Below are positions 33,979-44,093 of a stretch of DNA of 64,000 nucleotides, in pieces. A program made the position numbers and the translations under genes. The stretch's first letter is position 1, and each line of letters starts with the position of its first letter. Source of the DNA: Methanobacterium sp. (lineage in GTDB: Archaea > Methanobacteriota > Methanobacteria > Methanobacteriales > Methanobacteriaceae); the NCBI RefSeq assembly GCF_016217785.1, contig NZ_JACRGA010000025.1, positions 186,001-250,000 on the forward strand, given 5' to 3'. The notes beneath the pieces are model-generated. The model did no database searches. It was not told the origin of the DNA and worked only from the letters and a program-made list of their open reading frames with translations.

Positions 33979-35157
33979 TTAGTCTGATAATCTTCTTAAA
34001 ACTTCATCCAGACAATCAATCACGTCGTTAATCTGTTCTTGGGTGATTACCAGTGGTGGGACGAACCTGAGTACTTTTTCTGCAGTGCAGTTCACCAGAA
34101 CTCCCTGCTGGCGCATTTCATCAACCATGCTGGTACAGGGTATGTCCATTTCCATTCCCAGCATCATTCCCACACCACGCACATCTTCTACCAGACCGTG
34201 CTCTAGGAATAATTCTTTCAACTGATTTTTAAAGTATTCACCGTTTTCACGTGACTTTGCCAGGAGTCCTTCCTCCCGGATGACTTGTACTGAAGCTAAA
34301 CCAGCGGCACAGGCCAGCGGTCCTCCACCAAAGGTGGCAGCATGGTCACCAGGTTGGAATGCATTTCCCACTTCTTCACTGGCCATAAGAGCTCCCATAG
34401 GGAATCCTCCGGCAATGGCCTTGGCCAGAGCGGTGATATCTGGAGTTACCTTAAATGTTTGGGAGGCAAACATCTCACCTGTACGTCCAAAACCAGTCTG
34501 CACCTCGTCGAATATGAGTAAAACATCGTTTTCATGGCAGAGTTTCTTCAACTCATTCAAATAACCTTCGGGGGGTATTATTATCCCACCCTCTCCCTGG
34601 ACAGGTTCCACCAGAACCGCAGCGGTTTCATCAGTGATAGCCTCACCCACAGCTTCCAGTTTACCATAGGGTACATGTTTAAAGCCAGGGGTTAGGGGTC
34701 CGAAGCCCTTCTTGTATTTATGCTGGCCAGTGGCAGTGATGGTGGTGATGGTTCGCCCGTGGAAACTATTCTCCATGGCAACGATTTCTCCCTTACCAGT
34801 GTACTTGCGGGCCAGTTTTATGGCTCCCTCATTGGCTTCTGCTCCACTGTTGCAGAAAAATGCCTTCTGGTGAGGTGAAACTTCAACCAGGAGTTCTGCC
34901 AAGCTTACTTGCTCCTCGGTGTAGTAAAGGTTGGATGTGTGGATTAATTTGTGAGCCTGCTTACTGATGGCCTCGGCTACTCTGGGGTGAGCGTGTCCCA
35001 CGTTGTTTACTGCAATCCCTGCTAAGCAGTCAATGTAAGGACGTCCTTCTACATCCCATACTACAGCCCCCTTACCTTCTTTAAGGGCTAGAGGCTGGCG
35101 ACCATAGGTTTGCATTACATATTCCTTATCCTTAGCCATTATTTCTTCTGTATTCAT
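33979..35157 (-). CDS. argD: Acetylornithine / LysW-type aminotransferase (class III)
   Basis: 392-aa class III PLP aminotransferase. Family motifs are GIAVNNVGHAHPRV, FFCNSGAEANEGAIKLARKYTGKG, LIFDEVQTGFGRTGEMFA and the PLP-lysine motif ALAKAIAGGFPMGALMA. It makes acetylornithine in arginine synthesis; proteins of this type can also act as N-succinyldiaminopimelate aminotransferase, which the adjacent lysA and dapF would suit. The ATG at 35157 is placed by AGGTGATA upstream; an in-frame start 17 codons earlier has no such site. Confidence 0.93.
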   Translation of the reverse strand: MNTEEIMAKDKEYVMQTYGRQPLALKEGKGAVVWDVEGRPYIDCLAGIAVNNVGHAHPRVAEAISKQAHKLIHTSNLYYTEEQVSLAELLVEVSPHQKAFFCNSGAEANEGAIKLARKYTGKGEIVAMENSFHGRTITTITATGQHKYKKGFGPLTPGFKHVPYGKLEAVGEAITDETAAVLVEPVQGEGGIIIPPEGYLNELKKLCHENDVLLIFDEVQTGFGRTGEMFASQTFKVTPDITALAKAIAGGFPMGALMASEEVGNAFQPGDHAATFGGGPLACAAGLASVQVIREEGLLAKSRENGEYFKNQLKELFLEHGLVEDVRGVGMMLGMEMDIPCTSMVDEMRQQGVLVNCTAEKVLRFVPPLVITQEQINDVIDCLDEVLRRLSD

Positions 35158-35403
35158 ATTATCACCTGTGTAAATGTAATTATAATCATTTTTATGTCTC
35201 CTAAGCATCTTTGCACTTAGTATTATTTTAAGCGATATAATGAATTATGGTTAAATACATTATAAGCATTATCTATCCTCTAACTAGGGAAATGATTAAA
35301 TATGGTTAAAAACACACCGGATGGATATATATTTGATAGTGGAAATTATTTAATCATCACAATGGAATCCTAATTGAACTGGGTATGGGGAAGGAAAACT
35401 CTT

Positions 35404-35742
35404 ATGAACAATCAAAAAACTATTTTATACATTGGATCGGCAATTCTCTTAATTATTGGTGCCTATACAGCTTACATGGGACAGACATCCCAGGGAGTAA
35501 TCTGGTTCATTTTAGGTGTTATTTTCCTTTCAATCTCACCCCAGCTGGGACGCCCCATTAAAGCGGTGAAAGTAAGAAAAAGAATTGTCTTACTGTGTGC
35601 TATCATCTTACTTGGAATTGGAGCATACATGTTCTATGCAGGGGAGTTTTTAGCAGGAATAGCATGGGCAGTTGCAGGAATCCTTGGCTTGTTGATTTCA
35701 TTCATGTTGGTGGGTCAAAAAGGAGTTTTAGACCCTCAATAG
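35404..35742 (+). CDS. Small membrane protein with internal duplication
   Basis: 112 aa with four hydrophobic segments. The two halves resemble each other: ILLIIGAYTAYMGQTSQGVIWFI against ILLGIGAYMFYAGEFLAGIAWAV (each shown in part), separated by a basic loop RPIKAVKVRKR. Likely a two-repeat membrane protein; no function is known to me. The ATG at 35404 follows GAAGGAAAA; an open frame 10 codons longer lacks a site. A TATA-like GATATATATT lies at 35324-35333, fitting its promoter. Confidence 0.65.
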   Translation: MNNQKTILYIGSAILLIIGAYTAYMGQTSQGVIWFILGVIFLSISPQLGRPIKAVKVRKRIVLLCAIILLGIGAYMFYAGEFLAGIAWAVAGILGLLISFMLVGQKGVLDPQ

Positions 35743-35883
35743 CTTTTTAATTCCCATTTAATCCTATAATCTTCTCATCACATATAATCTCCATCATTTT
35801 TATTTATCCTGGAGGGGTGTGAATTGTTAATTTTATTAAACATTTATTAACTGGGAAATAGTGAACTTTTCTTGGTGAATCTT

Positions 35884-36309
<426 letters not shown>

Positions 36310-36527
36310 TTAATTTTTATTTTTTCCTCTTTCTATTTTTCTTTGCTTTTTTCTATTTTTATGTATTATGGATTTCAAATCTCTGCACAAAATTTTTTAT
36401 CCTGACTCTGCACGCGTATAGAAATCTTTGCAGGCTTATAGAAAAGGGCTTATAGAAAATAATGTTGTATATAAAGGAATGAGGCTATTTTGGTATTTCA
36501 TTTGAAAACAATTAACTTGAAAATCAG

Positions 36528-37064
36528 TTAATAAAGCAGTTTTTTTAATACTACTCCATAAGCTTCCGCTATTTTTTCACAGATTTCCAGATCATGGTTA
36601 TCATAGTCTTTTTCTGGATTTCCAGCCACAATCTGGCCCAGGATCTCATCATCAAATTTCACTGGAACTGATAAGAACTGATTCACAGGTTCATGACCTG
36701 GGGGCAGACCATGGGCAGCAGGATGACTGGTCACATCATGGACATATAATGATTCACCGGTGTCCAGGGAGTAACCCAGAAGTCCACCGTAACTCCCATC
36801 TTTCAGGACCTTGAACCGGGCTTCACCCATCTCCTCATACATCTCGCATTCTTTAGTCAGATGAGAGAAAGATATCCCCACACTGTCTCCATTTTCAGGG
36901 TCTACAAAGGCCACATAACAGCTTTCACTTTTAAGAAGCCCTTTAATTTCTCCCAAAACCACATCTGAAATTTCCTTAAGGGTAGAATCAGACAACATAT
37001 CCAGAATTTTCGTTCTAGAAACATTCAGATCCTCATCACTAACCCTGTAATCATCTTCAATCAT
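36528..37064 (-). CDS. GAF domain protein
   Basis: 178 aa with a single GAF-type sensor domain: a helical N-terminus, then VLGEIKGLLKSESCYVAFVDPENGDSVGISFSH, GGLLGYSLDTGESLYVHDVTSHP and VPVKFDDEILGQIVAGNPEKDYDNHDLEICEKIAEAYG. Small-molecule or redox sensing is the usual role of this fold; no output domain is attached. GGGGGAAC lies 10 nt upstream of the ATG. The promoter region contains a 15-bp direct repeat (37085-37119). Confidence 0.8.
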   Translation of the reverse strand: MIEDDYRVSDEDLNVSRTKILDMLSDSTLKEISDVVLGEIKGLLKSESCYVAFVDPENGDSVGISFSHLTKECEMYEEMGEARFKVLKDGSYGGLLGYSLDTGESLYVHDVTSHPAAHGLPPGHEPVNQFLSVPVKFDDEILGQIVAGNPEKDYDNHDLEICEKIAEAYGVVLKKLLY

Positions 37065-37084
37065 TTGAATAAATGTTCCCCCTT

Positions 37085-37119
37085 AATAGATGCTGCTAAA
37101 CAGTAATAGATGCTGCTAG
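37085..37119 (-). repeat. 15-bp direct repeat upstream of the GAF gene
   Basis: TAATAGATGCTGCTA occurs twice, at about 37085-37099 and 37105-37119, 20 bp apart, one after the other between a TATA-like box (reverse strand, near 37121-37132) and the GAF gene start. Position and spacing of two helical turns suggest an operator, but only one instance is available. Confidence 0.4.
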
Positions 37120-37157
37120 ATATACTATACTTAAGATGTTTATAAATAATTAACCAA

Positions 37158-37760
37158 TTAAAGGGAATCCTCCTCTTCTAAGACTTTAAGCAACACACCA
37201 AAAACAGATTCCAAAGGCAATATTTGCCCATCCTCCATTTTAACATACCAAAAGTTACCTTCATGGAAAACCTTCTCCACTACAGCCACCTGGAAAGGGA
37301 ACCCCGCAACCAGAGCATAAGCACCTAATAGGGGATGTTCTCCTGGTTTATCTGGTATTAAAATGGTTTCTCCCTTCCGAATCTTTCGAGGGTTTATTTT
37401 AACCATTAACTTATTTTCAGGACTTAAAGCTGGATTTTGTTCAGTTTCAATACTTATGATAATGATTTTCTCCCCTTGTCTACCACCCTGATTTTTAATC
37501 TTCTTTTTAAGTATCCTCATGATTAATGCTTCGATTTCAACTGGATGCACATTGTGTTCATTTATTTTACAAGTTATTCCTTTATCCATTGATTCATGGA
37601 GTACTTTGCCTGCGTGAATTTCCCTGCACCGAGAATTTTTACTGGTGCTGCGCATGGGACACTTCCAGCAGTATTTATCCTCCAGGATATTCATAATCTC
37701 CTGATAAGCAGTTCCAGTTTGTCTTTGAAATTCCCCCAACCGTTTTTGGAGTTCTCCCAT
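37158..37760 (-). CDS. Unrecognised protein with N-terminal four-cysteine segment
   Basis: 200 aa. The N-terminal half has a helical start (GELQKRLGEFQRQTGTAYQEI) followed by CWKCPMRSTSKNSRCREIHAG and a further Cys about 15 residues on, a pattern able to bind zinc or a small cluster. The C-terminal half (from about residue 115) is beta-rich, with PGEHPLLGAYALVAGFPFQ and FWYVKMEDGQILPLESVFG. I do not recognise the family. GGTGATT precedes the ATG. It is upstream of the GAF gene on the same strand with a 93-bp gap. Confidence 0.6.
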   Translation of the reverse strand: MGELQKRLGEFQRQTGTAYQEIMNILEDKYCWKCPMRSTSKNSRCREIHAGKVLHESMDKGITCKINEHNVHPVEIEALIMRILKKKIKNQGGRQGEKIIIISIETEQNPALSPENKLMVKINPRKIRKGETILIPDKPGEHPLLGAYALVAGFPFQVAVVEKVFHEGNFWYVKMEDGQILPLESVFGVLLKVLEEEDSL

Positions 37761-38047
37761 AAATAATCACCCACTTATTAGTAGTTTATTCTCGAATTAT
37801 TCAATTATTAATGTTTAACAGTCCCTGTTTATCTATCGGAGGGTATTCATGTAACCATGGTACTTATCATGTAATTTATTATCCTTAATTTTATCAGCAA
37901 TTAGTTTATAATCTAAATAATCAGGTCAATTAAATTGATTTACCATGAATAAATCCAGGGTAACTGGCATAATCTAATTAATAATGGGAACGAATAGAAT
38001 TTTAATATAATTGATGGTGGATCTGTAAATTGAGGGGAGAAGTTTCA

Positions 38048-39721
<1,674 letters not shown>

Positions 39722-39753
39722 TTTCAACAATCAAGTTAGGGGTTTGAAAGTTT

Positions 39754-40620
39754 TTGACAGATAAAAATAAGTATAAATCACCCTATGTTGATGTACCGGA
39801 TGATTGGCAATTTTTAGGGTCTTCTGGACCCGGACCCTTCATCACCCGGGCCATTTTCAAAACCCCTGCCGGTGAACTTGTTTCATGGACTTCCCGTTAT
39901 CATCGAAAACACCATTTCAACCTTGAAATAAACAAAGGGTCCACTTGGTTGGCTCCTGGAGCGGTAGGCTGGTGGATTGGAGTTTTGTTTGCTATTGGTT
40001 CTGTATGTTTTGCCCTGGGATCCCTACCTTCCTATACCAGTTTCTTGGGTGTTTTCTATGATAACTTAACCTATTTTATTGGTTCCATATTTTTCACCAC
40101 TGCCGGGTTCTTGCAGTTTCTGGAAACAGCCAGCGCACCGCAAGAAATAGGGGGAATTAAAAGTAAATTGCATTTCATGTTTTTCCAGCCAACAAGAATT
40201 GACTGGTGGTCGGCAGGAATACAATCTCTGGGAACGATTTTTTTCAACATCAGCACCTTTGCAGCAATTATCAGCATCATGTCGGCTTCACAGGCTGAAT
40301 TATTCGTATGGAGTCCTGATCTTTATGGTTCAATTTGTTTCCTGGTTTCCAGTTACCTGGTCTACATTGAGGTGAGTCATAAATTTTTATCCCTACAACT
40401 GCAAAGTCTCTCCTGGTGGATAGTTTTCCTGAACCTGGTGGGCTCTGTGGCGTTTGGAGTATCTGCAGCAGGAGCATTTATCATTCTACCTTCGGATCAA
40501 CCATTCAATCCATTTCTAATGAACATGGGAACATTTATAGGTGCGGTGTGCTTCTTTGCTGCTGCGGTTTTATTACTTCCCGAGCGGACTATTAACCTGA
40601 ATAAAGTAAATAATTTATAA
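39754..40620 (+). CDS. Polytopic membrane protein, partner of the lipocalin-like protein
   Basis: 288 aa with about seven membrane segments after a cytosolic N-terminus of 65 residues (DVPDDWQFLGSSGPGPFITR, then a His-rich SRYHRKHHFN). The start is a TTG at 39754 with GGGGTTTG upstream; no ATG is near. Family not recognised. The gene begins 32 bp after the AttH/CrtC-like gene, so a shared role, for example in handling a lipid or isoprenoid, is a reasonable guess but nothing more. Confidence 0.65.
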   Translation: MTDKNKYKSPYVDVPDDWQFLGSSGPGPFITRAIFKTPAGELVSWTSRYHRKHHFNLEINKGSTWLAPGAVGWWIGVLFAIGSVCFALGSLPSYTSFLGVFYDNLTYFIGSIFFTTAGFLQFLETASAPQEIGGIKSKLHFMFFQPTRIDWWSAGIQSLGTIFFNISTFAAIISIMSASQAELFVWSPDLYGSICFLVSSYLVYIEVSHKFLSLQLQSLSWWIVFLNLVGSVAFGVSAAGAFIILPSDQPFNPFLMNMGTFIGAVCFFAAAVLLLPERTINLNKVNNL

Positions 40621-40664
40621 ACTTTAAGAAATAAAATGGACTCGTAAAACCGTAGGGGTATTTT

Positions 40665-40844
40665 ATGAACAAGAACTTAAGCAGAATTGCCGTGCTAATG
40701 ATTTCAGTTGTCCTGGTTGTACTCCTTTACCAGACTTTCATTTTGGGACAGTATTCCACCTACAATTACCTGGCAATAATTGCCTTTGTGGTGTTTCTGT
40801 TCATTAGCTTATATGATATGGGAAATGCCGATGATAACGAGTAA
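40665..40844 (+). CDS. Small membrane protein of 59 residues
   Basis: ATG at 40665 with GGGGT 6 nt upstream, ending at TAA 40842-40844. The product has two hydrophobic stretches, residues about 7-24 (IAVLMISVVLVVLLYQTF) and 36-52, and an acidic tail (DNE). It lies 44 bp after the larger membrane protein gene, on the same strand, and is probably the last gene of that operon. No family recognised. Confidence 0.6.
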   Translation: MNKNLSRIAVLMISVVLVVLLYQTFILGQYSTYNYLAIIAFVVFLFISLYDMGNADDNE

Positions 40845-40858
40845 AAGAACCTATTTTT

Positions 40859-41845
40859 TTATTTCACTTTACGCAATGACTCTAAAAGTCCAGATTTACG
40901 AGCGTAATGGAACAAGTACAGTTGAACGTAACCTGCCCAGTCACCGTAACGTTCCATTCCGAATTCTCGGACTTTCTGAGGTTTAATTTCTTCACCGGGG
41001 AAGTAAAGATGTTCAATGATCCTTTTAATCCATACATCCACCGGGAAAGCTTCTCCCATTCCGAAACCGTAGAGTAGAATGCAGTCCGCCACCTTAGGCC
41101 CCACACCGGGGAGCTCAATAATGGTTTCAAAAGCCTTTTCATACTTCATCCTAGCCACTTTCTGGATGTCAATCTCAGACTGGACCATCCTAGATGCATT
41201 GATAATGTACTTGGCCCGGTAACCTACCCCACAAGCCTGAAGATTGTTTTCAAAGATGAAATCTTCGGGTAACTCATCTTCACAGCGTTGCATCTCTTCT
41301 AAATCGTGTTCAGGAACTTCACCAAGCACCCGAGGAGATGGAAATGAGTAAAAATCTCCAGAACTAAACTGATATCCATCACCCCACTTCCCCTTAACAT
41401 CGTTCACGGAACGTGTCCAGCGTAGTATTGAGCAGTTAGCTGATGATATGGATGATATAATACATTCAAAATGGTTATGGGCCTTAAAAAGCCTGAGTCC
41501 CTGGCAAAAATCTATGGTGGGTGCCAGTTTAGGATCTTCACCTAAAAAATCGTATAATTGGTTTAAATCATGGTTGAGGTCGAATATTTCCCTGACTGAA
41601 CTTTCAATACTCTTTTTGGATATTTTTTCAGGAGATTCAGCAATGATTTCCACCTCACTTTCTGGATCAGTATCATTATGCCTAATCTTAACCAGACATG
41701 GAATATTATCCACTTTTATCAATTCCTGAAAGTAAAAATTACCTTTTTTCCAAGGGGGCTGGCTGGTCTGGCCACTGTTGATGGTGAGGTCAAGGTTAAA
41801 AGGGCCATTAAATTTTTCAAAAGCGAAATTCAATTCAGTCTTCAT
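40859..41845 (-). CDS. OGG1-type 8-oxoguanine DNA glycosylase/lyase
   Basis: 328-aa base excision repair enzyme. The N-terminal part matches the OGG1 N-terminal domain. The helix-hairpin-helix GPD motif is LPGVGPKVADCILLYGF with the Lys that attacks C1' in the human enzyme, and the following FPVDVW has the catalytic Asp. Both are therefore present and the enzyme should be bifunctional. GYRAKYI before it is also conserved. The start is the ATG at 41845, directly after a TTG; no clear ribosome binding site. It is convergent with the small membrane gene, 14 bp apart. Confidence 0.9.
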   Translation of the reverse strand: MKTELNFAFEKFNGPFNLDLTINSGQTSQPPWKKGNFYFQELIKVDNIPCLVKIRHNDTDPESEVEIIAESPEKISKKSIESSVREIFDLNHDLNQLYDFLGEDPKLAPTIDFCQGLRLFKAHNHFECIISSISSANCSILRWTRSVNDVKGKWGDGYQFSSGDFYSFPSPRVLGEVPEHDLEEMQRCEDELPEDFIFENNLQACGVGYRAKYIINASRMVQSEIDIQKVARMKYEKAFETIIELPGVGPKVADCILLYGFGMGEAFPVDVWIKRIIEHLYFPGEEIKPQKVREFGMERYGDWAGYVQLYLFHYARKSGLLESLRKVK

Positions 41846-41936
41846 CAATTAATCTACTGATTTTCTGGTTCTATAAATATATTCCCCCAAATTAACCGGG
41901 TGCTTAATGATCAAAAAATAGAAAAAAGAGGAGATA

Positions 41937-43979
41937 TTATCTCCTTTTTGGCAGTACCAATCCACTTATAACCATTAAAATGGCTAAAATTAATCCATTT
42001 ATAGGTATTCCGGTGCTCTGCATCCCCACGGTATTTGCGGCATTTACTGCTGATCCAAGGCCAGGACGGGCTTTGATCGTGACAGTTCTGGTCAGGGTCT
42101 GACTATCAAGGAACACGGATAGCAACGCTTCCCCTGCGGCTTCATCACCGCGCAACGTAGCTGTGGCTATTCCATTCATGGTGCCAATTGTTACGAGTTT
42201 ACTGCCCACATTACCTAGTGTGGTGGTGAAGGTTATGGGGGTACCATCAGGAACGTGGTTACTGGCATCACCAACCAGCATTCCATTACTGTTACGGTTA
42301 ACGTTGGCTAACAGGGTGGAGATCTGTCCCTGCATGATGATAATGGGGTTGACAGTAAATTCCAGGATTAACCAGGGATCAGCGATAACGTTGGCAGTCA
42401 CTCTTCCAATGGCTATGGGATTCGTTCCCTGGAAGTTGGTTCCCCACCAGTTATTTTCGGCATATGCACCGGATCCATAGCTGTAAACATCGATTCCTAT
42501 GTTATTGGCAATACAGTTGAAGTGAATTTCCGTGTTTTTGCTGTTGGTGTAAAAAACACTACCCTGTGAGGCTTTGTTACTGGTGAAAGTATTAATTATG
42601 GCGATGAGGTTACCCTGATTAAAGATAGCCCCACCTAAACTTCCTTGATTACTGACGAAATCGCAGTTTTTCACGGAACAGATACTGTCAAAGTCATTGT
42701 AAATTGCACCACCATTACCTGCCCTGTTACCAGTGAAGGTAGAGCTTTTCACTGAGCATTCACCGCTGTTAGAAATAGCACCACCCGTAAAATTTACAGT
42801 GTTAGCGGTGAAATCACAGTCTTCCATGGTACAGTTGTTTACATTGTAGATAGCACCGCCCATAAAATATGCAGTGTTAGCGGTGAAATCACAGTTATTC
42901 AGGGTACATGTATCTGCAGTGTAGATAGCTCCACCGTAATCAGAGGCCTTATTATTAGTAAAAGTACTTTTTTGGAGAATACAAGTATATCCATTTACTA
43001 TAGCACCACCAGGACCTCTAATTGCTGTGTTATCACTGAAATCAGAATTTATGATTTTAATGGTTCCGGGGTTCTTATTGTAGATAGCGCCACCAGAAGG
43101 TGCATTGTTTTTTTGGAAATTAGAGTCTGTAACAGTAACATTACCTTCATTATCAATAGCTCCACCCCATCCACTAGCAGTATTATCAGTGAATATGCAT
43201 TTAGACAGGACCAAGTTAATGCTATTGAAGATGGCCCCACCGTATGAACTATCTCCTACTGAGTTATTGATGAATGTACTTTCTGCTACATCCAGGGAGC
43301 CTTCATTATCTATTGCCCCACCCAATCCATCAGCAGTATTATCCTGGAAAGAACAGCCCGTAACAGTGCCTTCGTTATTATTGTAGATGACCCCTCCATC
43401 AAAGTATGCTTGATTACTGATGAAATTAGAGTTAATTAATGTCATATTGCCTTCATTGTAGACTGCTCCTCCAAAGTTTCCGGTATTACCAGTGAAATTA
43501 CAGTCAATTACAGTAACTGAGCCACAATTTCTAAGGGCACCTCCATCATTCGCTCCACAAGTATTACCATTAATGAGAGTTAATTTTTCAATAAAAACAG
43601 TTAAACTGGGTTGAATTAAGAATATTTGCCCCAAATTTTCCGCATCTATTACTGTGTTTTCTTTACTCTGACCAACAATACTCATGTTTTTTTCAATAAT
43701 TATCTCCCGGTTATCGGACCCCATATAATCACCATTGGCGATATTCACGACACCATTTTCAGATACCGTGTTTGTTGCGTTTTTAATGGTTAATTTGGGT
43801 CCACTGGTACCGTTCCAGGTCGGGTTTTGACCATCATGGGAATCGTCTCCCTGAGTGCTAACATAGATAATGCTTTGATCAGCTGATACCGCCCCAATAA
43901 GGATGATAAAGACAAAAATCAAAATCAAAATGGTTAATGGAACCATTATCTTATGATCTAAACTTTTTGATTCTTTCAC
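41937..43979 (-). CDS. Adhesin-like surface protein with polymorphic (GGAIYN) beta-helix repeats
   Basis: 680 aa. An N-terminal hydrophobic segment (residues about 12-34) is a signal peptide, followed by about a dozen repeats of 22-26 residues with the core GGAIYN or GGAIDN and FTxNTA, a chlamydial-Pmp-like right-handed beta helix. Then comes an Ig-like domain (residues about 545-645, GTPITFTTTLGNVGSKLVT) and a C-terminal membrane helix followed by KRR. Such proteins are abundant in Methanobacteriales and are thought to mediate surface contact. The GTG at 43979 is taken as start. Its last 87 nt are nearly identical to those of the next adhesin gene. Confidence 0.88.
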   Translation of the reverse strand: MKESKSLDHKIMVPLTILILIFVFIILIGAVSADQSIIYVSTQGDDSHDGQNPTWNGTSGPKLTIKNATNTVSENGVVNIANGDYMGSDNREIIIEKNMSIVGQSKENTVIDAENLGQIFLIQPSLTVFIEKLTLINGNTCGANDGGALRNCGSVTVIDCNFTGNTGNFGGAVYNEGNMTLINSNFISNQAYFDGGVIYNNNEGTVTGCSFQDNTADGLGGAIDNEGSLDVAESTFINNSVGDSSYGGAIFNSINLVLSKCIFTDNTASGWGGAIDNEGNVTVTDSNFQKNNAPSGGAIYNKNPGTIKIINSDFSDNTAIRGPGGAIVNGYTCILQKSTFTNNKASDYGGAIYTADTCTLNNCDFTANTAYFMGGAIYNVNNCTMEDCDFTANTVNFTGGAISNSGECSVKSSTFTGNRAGNGGAIYNDFDSICSVKNCDFVSNQGSLGGAIFNQGNLIAIINTFTSNKASQGSVFYTNSKNTEIHFNCIANNIGIDVYSYGSGAYAENNWWGTNFQGTNPIAIGRVTANVIADPWLILEFTVNPIIIMQGQISTLLANVNRNSNGMLVGDASNHVPDGTPITFTTTLGNVGSKLVTIGTMNGIATATLRGDEAAGEALLSVFLDSQTLTRTVTIKARPGLGSAVNAANTVGMQSTGIPINGLILAILMVISGLVLPKRR

Positions 43980-44093
43980 AGCCCTTTGAATGATGATTTT
44001 CTCATTTTTAATAATTTCACCCCATTAAATACTATTTACATACTAATAAAGTGTGGGAATACGCATAAACTTAAAAAAGAAAAATAAAAAATA

